From Candidatus Cloacimonadota bacterium (GTDB lineage Bacteria; Cloacimonadota; Cloacimonadia; JGIOTU-2): DNA of 59,556 nucleotides. Shown one piece after another: positions 52,201-59,556 of the stretch; the first letter of the stretch is position 1, and every line of letters begins with the position of its first letter. The position numbers were made by a program, and so were the translations under genes. The DNA lies in assembly GCA_030613025.1 (NCBI GenBank), contig JAUWMT010000014.1:1-59556 (forward strand). Direction: 5' to 3'. The notes below the pieces were generated by a model that was not told where the DNA came from, ran no database searches, and worked only from the letters and a program-made list of their open reading frames with translations.

Positions 52201-53171
52201 CATGTTGCACCACCGTCATACGAATCCCATACATAATATCCCTGAGGAACAAGTTCCCCACCAGTTAGTCCGTTCACATATCCGGCATATCCAAATAGTG
52301 CAACATGACCTGCATTGAAAGGATCTACTGCAAATGAAGGATAAGGTCGGCAATTGATACCTGCTGGATATGACCAATCTTGTAATATTTCAACCGGACC
52401 TGCCCAATTATCTTTGTTCAGGATTATTTCTAAATCACCATAACAATAAAAATCTTCAGGAACATCGATCCACCGAAGAACGGAATACTCACCTCCACCA
52501 TCCAAATCGCAACTACTGATCTGATATATTCGGTAATTATCGGTTACAGAATAATCAGGAGACATTCCTATAAATAAATATGGCCAAATATGTCCTTCAG
52601 GTTGATCAAATATTACGGGATCTTTCCAGAATCCAGGGATATGTAGAAGGGCATAATCATCATACGATACACATGTGCAGGAACCATTTGGTGGAGATAG
52701 CATCATACTATGCCATGTCGCGATAGGATCACCGGAAGCCGGATGCATGGTCATCCCGGGATATCCCTGCCACGTGTCTGAAGTTGTGATAGTGGCATAT
52801 TCAATTGCACCGCTTGGGTGAACATATGCCCAATATATTTTTCTGTAATCAAGAGTACTTGGCTTCCCGTGGAATACAAAATAAACACCACCATATTGAT
52901 CAGGTTGGGTCATCAGAGGACGCCCGCAATAACTACCAGGCATATAGTCGTAGTAGTTGGTAAAACCTGCAAGAGTGGTAGGTTCCTGAATGAATTCCCA
53001 TTCATGAACATAGGGTTTGTCATTATTTCTCTTCTGTGTGGCAACTTTGAGATGCTCTGGTGCCGTGAGAGGAACAATGGCTTTGTTGTTTATCGGTTGT
53101 TGAATATCATTAGCCGAGATAACACCTGCAAACATTAGGTATATCAAGCTAAATATAACAATTTTTTTCAT
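49206..53171 (-). CDS. Secreted PKD/beta-helix protein with T9SS sorting tail
   Basis: 1321-residue secreted protein. Signal peptide at residues 1-20 (MKKIVIFSLIYLMFAGVISA). Residues about 25-630 form a large domain I do not recognise, rich in Trp, Tyr and Gly. A PKD domain follows (about 635-720: PLTVQFTDLSCG, WDFDYDGN, YNNPGTYTVSLTVSG). PTIQEGINAASDADTVLVQ starts a right-handed beta-helix with 12 coils of about 24-27 residues of the form SPxLxNVxISGNSxSxxGGG (about 800-1120). The end is a type A T9SS sorting domain: FNLTNYPNPMSS, IQLFNVKGQLVSTL, DLSSGIYFTKM. It is likely exported by the Por system and held on the cell surface. GGAGGAG precedes the ATG. Confidence 0.85.
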   Translation of the reverse strand: MKKIVIFSLIYLMFAGVISANDIQQPINNKAIVPLTAPEHLKVATQKRNNDKPYVHEWEFIQEPTTLAGFTNYYDYMPGSYCGRPLMTQPDQYGGVYFVFHGKPSTLDYRKIYWAYVHPSGAIEYATITTSDTWQGYPGMTMHPASGDPIATWHSMMLSPPNGSCTCVSYDDYALLHIPGFWKDPVIFDQPEGHIWPYLFIGMSPDYSVTDNYRIYQISSCDLDGGGEYSVLRWIDVPEDFYCYGDLEIILNKDNWAGPVEILQDWSYPAGINCRPYPSFAVDPFNAGHVALFGYAGYVNGLTGGELVPQGYYVWDSYDGGATWDYANFHSYQTDVGMLNEYVLYAVENVPGFVNDEGDPFDSLHVWIGWPGNQCSKNRTATFDSDGNLHLPELFWICNVDEVAGSASYWPYYVFLFQSEVVYKNDGTWDIRHVADMQGIDAWTGLSVPWEIDPVNGDTLIYPWCDMAYADIAAASFSENTQRQAVNYENGWMVQVWVSGTKLLYAENGIPGYDEYIDHPIIYVSVSNNNGENWSAPIELSDIYSTAFPGFANMITMYPYVNPTIKDLGDGWGQIDMYFFDDNDYGSSIQGMGPNTGGQMVYCSFKVNFYPSYFYADFSADPLCGNAPLTVQFTDLSCGNITSRAWDFDYDGNIDSYAQNPQWTYNNPGTYTVSLTVSGSKSKSTDTETKIDYITVYDSGNYINIPGDYPTIQEGINAASDADTVLVQPGTYVENINYNGKNITVASLFLTTQDTSYVSQTIIDGDSLDSVVKFQSGEDTTAVLIGFTIQNGYAQYGGGIFCWNNSSPSLESLIISDNIASSRGGGILCYWNSSPILRNVIISGNSSSDEGGGICCSNDSSPRLDNVTISGNITSGLGGGICCNNNSSLSLENVIISDNSSYDDGGGMFCNNSSPILKNVIISGNSASDVGGGIHCRDHSSPSLENVTISDNSASDVGGGMYCFEYSSPSLVNVTISGNSASHRGGGLYLYRGSSSHLDNVIISGNSSSSRGGGILCYSSSPHLENVTISGNICSYGGGIYCTSSNMSLKNVIISGNSVSGYGGGMYCYDSSPSLENVTISGNSAYSNGGGLYCYDSSPHLVNVIVSHNSGNYGIYVDIGNPSINYSDFYDNENGNFWGCGQFIGVNLTINANGDSCDAYYNIQLDPLFADTLNGDYHLTWAHYPIPDSTMSPCIDAGNPTSPFDPDGTIADMGAFYFNQGGVSIDDPGLSPEFNLTNYPNPMSSNINNLTVRFFMKKQGNVTIQLFNVKGQLVSTLINEDKNVGDHSISYSVNDLSSGIYFTKMSIDGVDKDIKKVILLR
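49845..50775 (-). repeat. Coding tandem repeat, 12 beta-helix coils
   Basis: Twelve in-frame units of about 75-81 bp encode the beta-helix coils. Many units share near-identical DNA (CCTGATATGATTACATT, CCACCACC). High identity between neighbours suggests recent expansion or recombination within the array. Confidence 0.8.
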
Positions 53172-53318
53172 TTCTCCTCCATATTAGCGAAATAATAAAT
53201 TTTGTTTAAACTTAATATCTTCCAATTTTTCATATTATTATCCGTCCGGCGAGCATATAAAACCAACATCAACTTCACTTAATGTAAATTCAAAATATTC
53301 ATTCCTTTGTTGTCAAAT

Positions 53319-53978
53319 TTATTTAATTTTACCCCTCATCAAATACACAGACAGCGAAATAATCCAGCAAATAACCGTCATGAAAACCAGCCATTCCAGA
53401 AAGGGATTCAGCCAGAATGCAGGTCGGACATCGGGCACAGAAAGAGAAGCGCCTGTTGCATATCCCAACATTTTCGGTATGGTCAAAAAAGAGGCAAATG
53501 CCAGCACAGTAATTCCACCCGGAATGATCATCCATTTGGAGATCTTTTTCTGTTTATCAAAAATGATAATAAGTGTAAACAACAAAACAACAAGCAATCC
53601 GCTGCGGAAAAAAGTCAAAGCTACCGGAACATGAATATTCATATTGTTCATGGGGAAAACACCAACCAAACCGCAAAAGATGCAGGCAACAACTCCAACC
53701 GCAGCAGCAATATAGGAATAGAATTTCTTGATGTATAAGCCCAGTCCAAACATGAATAATGCACAAAGCAAACCGCCAATAATGAGCCCAATATTAAAAA
53801 CTCCGGCATATTCAGATACTCCACTTTGGCCGAGCTCGGAAATGAAATGGTTGAACGGTGAATAATTCTCCCCCTTAGTACCGTGATATAAAAGCGCAGT
53901 AATTACTGAAACCAGAATTATTAAGCTGCCACCGATCAAGCCGGTAAGGTAAGTAAATTTCTTAATATCAATTTTCAT
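53319..53978 (-). CDS. DUF998-family membrane protein
   Basis: 219-residue protein with six hydrophobic segments. SPFNHFISELGQSGVSEYAG after the first segment is the family hallmark of DUF998, and VFPMNNMNIHVPVALTFF matches the later conserved region. Its function is not established. It has a GGAGGATG ribosome binding site and a good sigma-70-type promoter 22 nt further upstream, so it is likely a single-gene unit. Confidence 0.8.
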   Translation of the reverse strand: MKIDIKKFTYLTGLIGGSLIILVSVITALLYHGTKGENYSPFNHFISELGQSGVSEYAGVFNIGLIIGGLLCALFMFGLGLYIKKFYSYIAAAVGVVACIFCGLVGVFPMNNMNIHVPVALTFFRSGLLVVLLFTLIIIFDKQKKISKWMIIPGGITVLAFASFLTIPKMLGYATGASLSVPDVRPAFWLNPFLEWLVFMTVICWIISLSVYLMRGKIK

Positions 53979-53999
53979 TTCATCCTCCTTTCGAAACGG

Positions 54000-54029
54000 A
54001 TTCTAATTTTTTTCTCGTTATAGTGTCAA
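54000..54029 (-). promoter_or_regulatory. Sigma-70-type promoter of the DUF998 gene
   Basis: On the minus strand, TTGACA (54029-54024), an 18-nt spacer and TAGAAT (54005-54000) match consensus at 6/6 and 5/6. The start codon (53978) follows about 22 nt after the -10 box. Confidence 0.65.
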
Positions 54030-54366
54030 TAAATTTTGGTTTCTCATCGTCACAAGGGAAATGTAATAACGATGACTAAATATTTAAAAAAAGGAAACCC
54101 TTTTCCCCGTTCCCAAACCCCAGTTTGGGAACGCTCTAACATCCGGCGTAACCAAGCAGGGGCTTGGTAACGAGGTTAATATGTTTTTATGAATGCTATC
54201 CGACACCAAAATCGTCCCGGAAATTGGAACTCAAACATGATGTCTCAAATTTGTCACCTTCTTGTAAATCTGATAATTTTTGTGGGTATGCATGCTTGAC
54301 ATGAATCATATACTTGACAATTAGAAAACAAAATTTTTTCTATTCGAAAATTATTAAGGGGTCAAA
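54030..54366. repeat. Hairpin repeat, left copy, and promoter-like boxes
   Basis: No gene seen. CGTTCCCAAA (54108-54117) / TTTGGGAACG (54124-54133) and a second hairpin of CGTAACCAAGC / GCTTGGTAACG (54148-54172) form a unit that recurs inverted at 55452-55518. Two TTGACA boxes (54296-54301 and 54314-54319) precede the next gene. Confidence 0.7.
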
Positions 54367-54621
54367 ATGCCTGAAGATGAAGCAGGGCGATCTAAACTAA
54401 AAGGTATCACAGTTGGTGAATCGGGAATAATGAGCAGTGGATCTGCAATTCTTACAGTTGGTTTTATCATAATATTAGTCTCTGTTTTGGCTGATATCAT
54501 TGGATATGGTACTTTTGACGAATTCGGAGTGCTTCAAATTGTTGGCACCGTTACAGGTGGGGCACTTATTATACTGGGAATTATAATCAAAGTTGGAAAA
54601 AAATTTGGTATGGATAATTGA
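54367..54621 (+). CDS. Small two-helix membrane protein
   Basis: 84-residue protein with a polar N-terminus (about 1-27) and two hydrophobic segments (ILTVGFIIILVSVLADIIGY and LQIVGTVTGGALIILGIIIK). No family is recognised. AAGGGG lies 6 nt before the ATG. It stands alone between repeat copies and may be part of a small accessory segment with the next gene. Confidence 0.65.
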   Translation: MPEDEAGRSKLKGITVGESGIMSSGSAILTVGFIIILVSVLADIIGYGTFDEFGVLQIVGTVTGGALIILGIIIKVGKKFGMDN

Positions 54622-54749
54622 GTTAAGTTCTTCAAGAACACTCCCCAAAAATTTAAGGAAAATAAAAATCTATCTTTATTAATAAAACTATATAACTTTT
54701 AAACTTTCTAACTTTTAAACCCGAAAACCTTCATGCATTATATGCATAT

Positions 54750-55184
54750 TTATTTTACAGGAAAGGATTCACCTTCATTCTGTTCTTTCGGTGCAAAGGA
54801 AAGGTGAGACTGCACAATGTACCACTTCCCATCTATGAATTCGAGCACTGCTGTGTAGCGTGTAATCAGCTCATGCTCTTTTCCTTTGATCGTAACCTTT
54901 GCAAAATGATTCAAAGAAACCCAGGCAACGTTACCTGAAGAATCAGCCGTGAAATTCTTGATCTCAATTTCTACCTTATTAGATTGTGCAAAATCTCTTT
55001 CCAATCCTTCACGATATCCTTCAAGAGTATCAAACACCTCATCTTTGCCTGTACCAATTAACAGGATCTCGCGGTCTTTTGGGTGGTAAGAGAGCATCTT
55101 ATCAATATCTCTCTGCTCGTAAGCCATCCAATACCCCTCAATAATATCTTCAAGTCCTCTATGGAATGCATGCTGTTCTTTCAT
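54750..55184 (-). CDS. SnoaL/NTF2-like domain protein
   Basis: 144-residue protein with the cone-shaped alpha+beta NTF2-like fold (SnoaL_3/DUF4440 type): an N-terminal helix pair (IIEGYWMAYEQRDIDKMLSY), GYREGLERDF, and C-terminal strands VAWVSLNHFAKVTIKG, ITRYTAVLEFIDGKWYIVQS. Catalytic function is not predictable; such proteins act as small hydrolases, isomerases or ligand binders. ATG 55184 is chosen because GGAG lies about 7 nt upstream; an earlier in-frame TTG overlaps that site. Confidence 0.8.
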   Translation of the reverse strand: MKEQHAFHRGLEDIIEGYWMAYEQRDIDKMLSYHPKDREILLIGTGKDEVFDTLEGYREGLERDFAQSNKVEIEIKNFTADSSGNVAWVSLNHFAKVTIKGKEHELITRYTAVLEFIDGKWYIVQSHLSFAPKEQNEGESFPVK

Positions 55185-55532
55185 GAAATTCTCCAAATTT
55201 TATTTACTTTTTACTTCCATAACTTCTGATTACTCGTCAAGTTATTAATCTTGATATCTAATAAAATTGGGGGGAACCAGACAAAATGTTTTCTGTCGCT
55301 TTTTCTTTTACATCAAGGTAAAATAAAGGACATCTCCTTACTCTACAATAGAATACTGGATTCCCAATCAAGTTGGGAATGACAGTTATTATGTATTATT
55401 AATCTCGTTACCAAGCCAGTCTCCAATCTCGTTACAAAGCCAGTTTCCAATCTCGTTACCAAGCCCCTGCTTGGTTACGCCGGATGCTAGGCGTTCCCAA
55501 ATCGAAGTTTGTGAACGATAGAAACAAGTTCC
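55185..55532. repeat. Repeat-rich gap with inverted right copy
   Basis: No gene seen. CTGGATTCCC/GGGAATGACAG (about 55353-55386) is an ATTCCC-type hairpin in reverse orientation to those at 19.85 and 45.06 kb. A 24-nt unit with AATCTCGTTACCAAGCC is repeated three times (55401, 55425, 55449). The sequence from 55452 to 55518 is an inverted copy of the unit at 54108-54177. Confidence 0.75.
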
Positions 55533-55934
55533 TTACAAGTTTTTTCTTAAGATGATTTTAACTTTGTCATCAAGCCCTATTTTTTCGTACTTCAAATTTG
55601 TAAGAAGATGTTGCATCGCTTTGAATTTTCCCATCGTCTTGACCTGCACTGTGGTATAGCCCTTTTCTCTTGCAGAAAATTCAAATTGCTCGATAAGTTT
55701 TTTGCCAAAGCCCTTTTTGCGGGATTCCGGCAGGACGCCCATTATCCAGTTGTAGTACACTTTTTCATCAAGATTGTAGGCAATAAGAAATCCGGCAGGT
55801 TTATCTTCATCATGAATTATAATGAGATCGTTATCCTTTCCCTCGATCCTTTCACGAATTTCCTGTTCTGTAGTTTTGTGGGTGAATTCGGGGAGTATTG
55901 TAATAATTTGTATTATAGATTTTTTGATTTTCAA
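55533..55934 (-). CDS. GNAT-family acetyltransferase
   Basis: 133-residue GNAT fold protein. LIIIHDEDKPAGFLIAYNLD covers strands 2-3, IMGVLPESRKKGFGKKLIEQ is motif A with the acetyl-CoA P-loop (RKKGFGKK), and GYTTVQVKTMGKFKAMQHLL is the strand 5/helix 4 region with an Asn/Lys-rich turn. The acceptor is unknown. The next gene upstream belongs to the three-gene operon at 55971-59417, which ends 36 nt before this one, so it could be read from the same transcript. Confidence 0.82.
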   Translation of the reverse strand: MKIKKSIIQIITILPEFTHKTTEQEIRERIEGKDNDLIIIHDEDKPAGFLIAYNLDEKVYYNWIMGVLPESRKKGFGKKLIEQFEFSAREKGYTTVQVKTMGKFKAMQHLLTNLKYEKIGLDDKVKIILRKNL

Positions 55935-55970
55935 TCTAATTTTTAGACAATATTTATTTGAAGAATAAAA

Positions 55971-57107
55971 TTAGAGTTCTTCTTTATCCCGTTCTTTATC
56001 AGGATTTCCATTACCATTTTCTTCGTATTCTTTATCACCAATAATCGAATGATTCTCTATATAATAATCATAATACTTTCGCAAGAAGTAATGTCTTCTC
56101 TGTATTGCTGGTCGCTCAACAGCTGCCTGTGAAATATTTGATTGAAAATTAAATAAATCTAAATATTCTCTATCAATCTCAACTCCTTTCGGAATTTGCC
56201 ATTTTAAGGTTTTAAGAAGTAGCTTAAAAAAATCAAAAAAATCAACAATTTGCTCCAAATTACTCTCAAATTCAAGATAGATATACAAAAATAGGGATAC
56301 TGCAAGAGCTCTATTTTTTATTATTTGGATTCCGGCACCAACCTTTTCATTAATTAATTCTAAAAGGACTTCAACACTTTTTATTAAAGACTTATCTTCT
56401 GGGTTTAAAATATTGTATTGTTTAAAAAATTCTTGCAAATCAATATACCTAGATCTATGAAAATCATCATTCTGCCGTAAGCTAAAAACGTTCAAGAATA
56501 TCTGGGCAGCAACTTGTTCTTTTGAAAACCTTCTTTCTGGTATTTTCAAATTTTTAAAAAAAATAAATTTTACTATATTATGAAATATTTTATTTCTCAT
56601 TTCACCTGTCATTGCATTCAATTTCTCACCAGCATTAAGAATTGAAGCAATTTGTAATCTTAAAAACTGAAGATTTAACTCTTCATCATTATCAACTTCT
56701 TCAATTATAACAATATTCAGTTTATAATTAAAAATTTGGTCCTTGCGACGTTGTGGTAAATTCTCGAATCGTTTATCTTTCACATCACTAAATTGCCCTT
56801 TATCTGAATAAATTTCGTTTTCAATTTTTAAGTGAAATTTATTGTCAGACTCATCTGATGTATTACTCCCTGTATAAGAAAGAATTGTATTAATTCTTTG
56901 CTGACCATCAATACAGTCATAATATTCATCTTCCCTTTGATATAGATAGATAGATGAGATATTAAAATCTCTTAGTATTGAATCGATTAGTCTTTGCTTT
57001 TTATCTAACCTCCATACAGTGGGTTCTCTCTGAAATTCCGGAAATTCAATTTTATTGATTTTTTCAATTAAATCCTTTATCGTCCAATTTTCATATCTTG
57101 TTTTCAT
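55971..57107 (-). CDS. DUF262 (ParB/Srx-fold) protein
   Basis: 378-residue protein. The N-terminal DUF262 domain (about 8-180) has IEFPEFQREPTVWRLDKKQR and YDCIDGQQRINTILSY, with DGQQR at 67-71, the ParB/sulfiredoxin-fold NTPase motif also found in GmrS of type IV restriction enzymes and in other defence proteins. The rest is helical, and there is no C-terminal DUF1524 HNH nuclease domain (no HxxP or HNH pattern seen). Last gene of a three-gene minus-strand operon, starting 3 nt after the SIR2-like gene. Very A+T-rich. Confidence 0.85.
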   Translation of the reverse strand: MKTRYENWTIKDLIEKINKIEFPEFQREPTVWRLDKKQRLIDSILRDFNISSIYLYQREDEYYDCIDGQQRINTILSYTGSNTSDESDNKFHLKIENEIYSDKGQFSDVKDKRFENLPQRRKDQIFNYKLNIVIIEEVDNDEELNLQFLRLQIASILNAGEKLNAMTGEMRNKIFHNIVKFIFFKNLKIPERRFSKEQVAAQIFLNVFSLRQNDDFHRSRYIDLQEFFKQYNILNPEDKSLIKSVEVLLELINEKVGAGIQIIKNRALAVSLFLYIYLEFESNLEQIVDFFDFFKLLLKTLKWQIPKGVEIDREYLDLFNFQSNISQAAVERPAIQRRHYFLRKYYDYYIENHSIIGDKEYEENGNGNPDKERDKEEL

Positions 57108-57110
57108 TTT

Positions 57111-58178
57111 TTACTCCCATAAATCATTATAGAATTTATATACATAATTTTTATCAGTATGTATATCTTTAGGTAGAATTGTCCCTATTGTTGACTTTAA
57201 CCAAATTTCGAAAACATTTCCACCCTCATCATCAAGATAAATCATTATATTTTTTTCATTCACCTGATCATACTTATTTTTAAAATATTTTTTAAATTCA
57301 GCTGAATTAAAAATGCTCTCAAATGATAAATAATCGTAATCCTTAATTATTTTTTTGCATTCTATATCAAAATTAATCAACTCAATAATGTATCTTTTGT
57401 TCTGGCTTATTTGCTGTGTTATATATAATAAAGAAATTAAATGCCAATCATTTCTGTTCAGTGAACATCCAATAACTCTCAGAATATCACATTCTAATAT
57501 TTCATGAGATATACCCCAGGCTTTATTAAAAGGGTATCTTGATCTATCTTTTGTTATACTTGGCGGCAACCATAAAATTTGTTCCGAATCATTGTTTTTT
57601 ACAAGTTCGTCACTAACATTAATGGGATAAGAATTCTCCCAATTGAATGAACCATGTATTTTTATTATTGGTGGTAATTTTTGCTGATATTTAAATTTTG
57701 TCTTGTTTTGTTTTATTTTAAAACCATAATTGATTGCTCCAAAAGTCTCTGCTAATGCTCTTTCAATAAGATCTTCATAATTTATAGTTAAAATACCAAC
57801 TAGCTTTTCATTAAACTCTTTAATATTGTACATATCAAATAACGTTAATAATAATTTTGGAACAAAAACTCCGTTTTCTGATTTTGAATCTACATTTGAA
57901 ATAACCTTTGTCAACACCTCGAAGAATAATTGTTTTAATGACTTAGCAATTTTATCATATCCAGCTTGCGAATATAATGAGATTAAATGTTCAACATCAG
58001 CCCCTTTACCACCCAACTGATTTATAACAGGCTTTAGTTCTTTTATGTTTTGTTTGTAGATTTCTCGAAACATCATATCTTTAATGTTTTTCATTAAAAT
58101 TTTTTCTGTATACTTTTCATAATCTAATGAAGCTTGGATAGCCCCTGTTCCAATTAGATATGCAACCTTCTTTTTCAT
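57111..58178 (-). CDS. SIR2-like domain protein
   Basis: 355-residue protein with the SIR2-like NAD-binding fold. VAYLIGTGAIQASL (about 5-18) is the GAG-type motif, GILTINYEDLIERA (128-141) holds the conserved Asn (N133), PPIIKIHGSFNW (169-180) holds the catalytic His (H175), and ILRVIGCSLNRNDWH (232-246) is the usual helical turn. With Asn and His in place, an NAD+ cleaving activity like that of SIR2-domain anti-phage proteins is possible. No C-terminal SLOG or other sensor domain is recognised. Middle gene of the MTase-SIR2-DUF262 operon, separated by 3 nt on both sides. Confidence 0.85.
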   Translation of the reverse strand: MKKKVAYLIGTGAIQASLDYEKYTEKILMKNIKDMMFREIYKQNIKELKPVINQLGGKGADVEHLISLYSQAGYDKIAKSLKQLFFEVLTKVISNVDSKSENGVFVPKLLLTLFDMYNIKEFNEKLVGILTINYEDLIERALAETFGAINYGFKIKQNKTKFKYQQKLPPIIKIHGSFNWENSYPINVSDELVKNNDSEQILWLPPSITKDRSRYPFNKAWGISHEILECDILRVIGCSLNRNDWHLISLLYITQQISQNKRYIIELINFDIECKKIIKDYDYLSFESIFNSAEFKKYFKNKYDQVNEKNIMIYLDDEGGNVFEIWLKSTIGTILPKDIHTDKNYVYKFYNDLWE

Positions 58179-58181
58179 ATA

Positions 58182-59417
58182 TTAATTAACCCAATATATA
58201 ATACTTTCCCTTGATGGTTTTCTTGAATATTTTTTCATTTGCTGCGAACTATTTCCCCTATATCTAATAATATCAATGTTTTTCAAGCACAGTCCAACGT
58301 TTTCACCTATTTCTCCTAAGATTCTATCAACTTCAATATTAATACCAGAATATCGTACATTGCTGACGACAAATGCGATTTCTGCATTTTGATTTAAAGT
58401 CTCTTTTATTCTGGATAAAACAATATACATGTCCTCAAAATATCCCTTTAACATGTCTAACACCTGTATGTTGTTTAAATTTTCTTTTTTTAGTTTCTCT
58501 AATGTGGTTTTTAATAGATATGGCTCTTTATACATTGACTTTATTTTTATATCTTTTGCTTCAACATGTGATCTTATTGTATTATACCTTAAATTTTTTA
58601 TTTTTTCATTTGATGATATGAAATCAAATATTAGCTCTAATGTATAGATTCTAGTATAATCATGTCTATTGGGATACGGTGGTGATGTAATAACTGCATC
58701 AAATTTTTTTGCTGACTTAATTCTTCTTGCATCATTTGCGAAACTTCTCGCAAATACCCCATTATGATCATGGTTCTGATAGAATACCAAATCGTTAATC
58801 ATTGCTTCAATTTTTTTTGTGAAAAAAATTTTAATTTGCTCAGTATTGATATTTTTTGCTTCAATCCTTAAAAATCCACCTGATTTTTTTGTATTACTTA
58901 CAGATTCTAAAATCGACAAGAAACCTAAATTGAAAATAGAAAATACCTGTTTATCATTTATTGAATTTATGTACATTTTAATTGAATATAATTCAGTTAA
59001 TACATCTTTTGAAAATGCCTTCTGGGCAATTGATATATCCGGCAGATAATCTTGGGGTAAATAATCTTTTTTATAATTATTCTTTTTAAAAGATTCTAAT
59101 TCCTTTACTACTTTATTAAGGCTATATTTCCTCAATTTAGTATTTGTAAGAAAAACTGAAAATGGTAAAACATCATACCCTATTGAATTAATCCCCAAAT
59201 CCCTATAAGTTAAAAGAGTAGTTCCAGATCCACAAAATGGATCTAAAACCCATGAACCTTTAGAAACATTGGTTTCAACTAACATGCATTCAACTAAATC
59301 TTTTGAAAAACCATGTTTATATGAAAACCAACGATGAATTGGATATTTTTCATTTAAGCCAGGAGATACGAAAGGTCCAAGTTCTAGTTTTTCCCTAATT
59401 AAATTTTTGTATTTCAT
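58182..59417 (-). CDS. DNA methyltransferase (N4/N6-type)
   Basis: 411-residue amino-methyltransferase. Motif I for AdoMet binding is LDPFCGSGTT (58-67) and catalytic motif IV is TSPPY (244-248), a form typical of N4-cytosine enzymes. The stretch of ~180 residues between them may hold the target recognition part. Motif order I then IV differs from the beta class. IAFVVSNVRYSGI is a later strand. It is the first gene of the minus-strand operon and very A+T-rich. Ribosome binding site is weak (GAGTGAAC). No classical restriction endonuclease is adjacent, so it may mark DNA for the SIR2/DUF262 pair, which is inference. Confidence 0.88.
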   Translation of the reverse strand: MKYKNLIREKLELGPFVSPGLNEKYPIHRWFSYKHGFSKDLVECMLVETNVSKGSWVLDPFCGSGTTLLTYRDLGINSIGYDVLPFSVFLTNTKLRKYSLNKVVKELESFKKNNYKKDYLPQDYLPDISIAQKAFSKDVLTELYSIKMYINSINDKQVFSIFNLGFLSILESVSNTKKSGGFLRIEAKNINTEQIKIFFTKKIEAMINDLVFYQNHDHNGVFARSFANDARRIKSAKKFDAVITSPPYPNRHDYTRIYTLELIFDFISSNEKIKNLRYNTIRSHVEAKDIKIKSMYKEPYLLKTTLEKLKKENLNNIQVLDMLKGYFEDMYIVLSRIKETLNQNAEIAFVVSNVRYSGINIEVDRILGEIGENVGLCLKNIDIIRYRGNSSQQMKKYSRKPSRESIIYWVN

Positions 59418-59523
59418 GAGTTCACTCTAAAAACCTTTCAATATAGTTCACAAAATACTTTACACAAAGTAATGATCAAATATTAGTATGGTTAAATAAG
59501 TAATATTTTTTAAGGAAATCACT

Positions 59524-59556
59524 ATGTTTCATACGAACGAAAATCATATACAGCAG
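59524..59556 (+). CDS. Start of a gene running off the window
   Basis: ATG 59524 is preceded by AAGGA with 7 nt spacing and opens a frame (MFHTNENHIQQ) that is still open at the window end. It is divergent from the methyltransferase operon. Too little is present to name it. Confidence 0.35.
   Translation, partial: MFHTNENHIQQ

Noticed and set aside
55401..55472. Three 24-nt tandem repeats as a mini CRISPR
   Set aside because: Units are contiguous with no spacers and belong to a hairpin repeat family also seen at 54.1 kb.
55971..57107. DUF262 protein as a full GmrSD type IV restriction enzyme
   Set aside because: At 378 residues it lacks the DUF1524 HNH nuclease half and no separate GmrD-like gene is adjacent.
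57111..58178. SIR2-like protein as Thoeris ThsA
   Set aside because: No C-terminal SLOG domain is recognised and no TIR-domain ThsB partner is present nearby.
1..59556. rRNA, tRNA, riboswitch, replication origin
   Set aside because: No cloverleaf with CCA-type end, no rRNA-like stretch, no aptamer core and no DnaA-box cluster was recognised on reading through; a covariance-model scan was not possible here.

Overview
The window is an AT-rich chromosomal segment from what looks like a Gram-negative, probably anaerobic bacterium of the FCB (Fibrobacteres-Chlorobi-Bacteroidetes) side of the tree. Candidatus Cloacimonadota-like organisms fit best, but this is inference. The pointers are a very large secreted protein with a type IX (Por) secretion C-terminal sorting domain, a LolC/E-type lipoprotein permease and a Wza-like export protein (two membranes), a four-subunit pyruvate/2-oxoacid:ferredoxin oxidoreductase (anaerobic metabolism), and the MEP isoprenoid gene dxr. 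No rRNA, tRNA or CRISPR array was found.

Layout. 161-18268 is one long plus-strand exopolysaccharide/O-antigen locus. It holds glycosyltransferases (two of them fused double enzymes), a Wzx-type flippase, an SLBB export protein broken by a one-base frameshift, a BY-kinase-like ATPase, a Wzz-like protein, a Wzy/WaaL-type ligase or polymerase, a membrane-anchored rhamnogalacturonan-lyase-like protein, a polysaccharide deacetylase and a membrane GT2. It runs directly into a LolC/E permease (18271-19488). A 0.7 kb repeat-rich gap follows. Next is a minus-strand operon of an adenosine-specific kinase, thpR, recA and recX (20198-22902), with a divergent Mth938-like gene at 23024.

23370-29369 looks like an inserted cassette. 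It carries small ORFs, an ACP-like protein without the serine, a zinc-ribbon GTPase, a second GTPase with a DUF697-like tail, a zinc-ribbon protein with a glycine-rich membrane segment and a coiled coil, and a small unknown protein, ending at a terminator and an IS3 OrfA remnant. Its two ends carry an imperfect duplication of the 3' end of the Mth938 gene and its downstream signals. This is one of two candidate undescribed systems.

29503-48470 is ordinary core genome: rpoN, a Nudix-like protein, rarA, a Spy-like periplasmic protein, uppS-cdsA-dxr-comEC, the minus-strand porGDAB operon, a divergent polysaccharide deacetylase, uppP, scpB, holA, era and a deoxynucleoside kinase. 48471-59556 is accessory: a mosaic of intergenic repeats, a 1321-residue secreted PKD/beta-helix protein, a DUF998 membrane protein, small genes between inverted repeat copies, and a tightly packed, very AT-rich minus-strand operon of DNA methyltransferase, SIR2-like protein and DUF262 protein. 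That last operon is the second candidate system and looks like an anti-phage or restriction-type module.

Intergenic DNA carries several dispersed repeat families. They include a ~450-bp repeat in two copies 25 kb apart, ATTCCC-N8-GGGAAT hairpins, and an inverted repeat pair around 54.1 and 55.5 kb. TTGACA hexamers recur 34-46 nt upstream of start codons, suggesting promoters with very short leaders.
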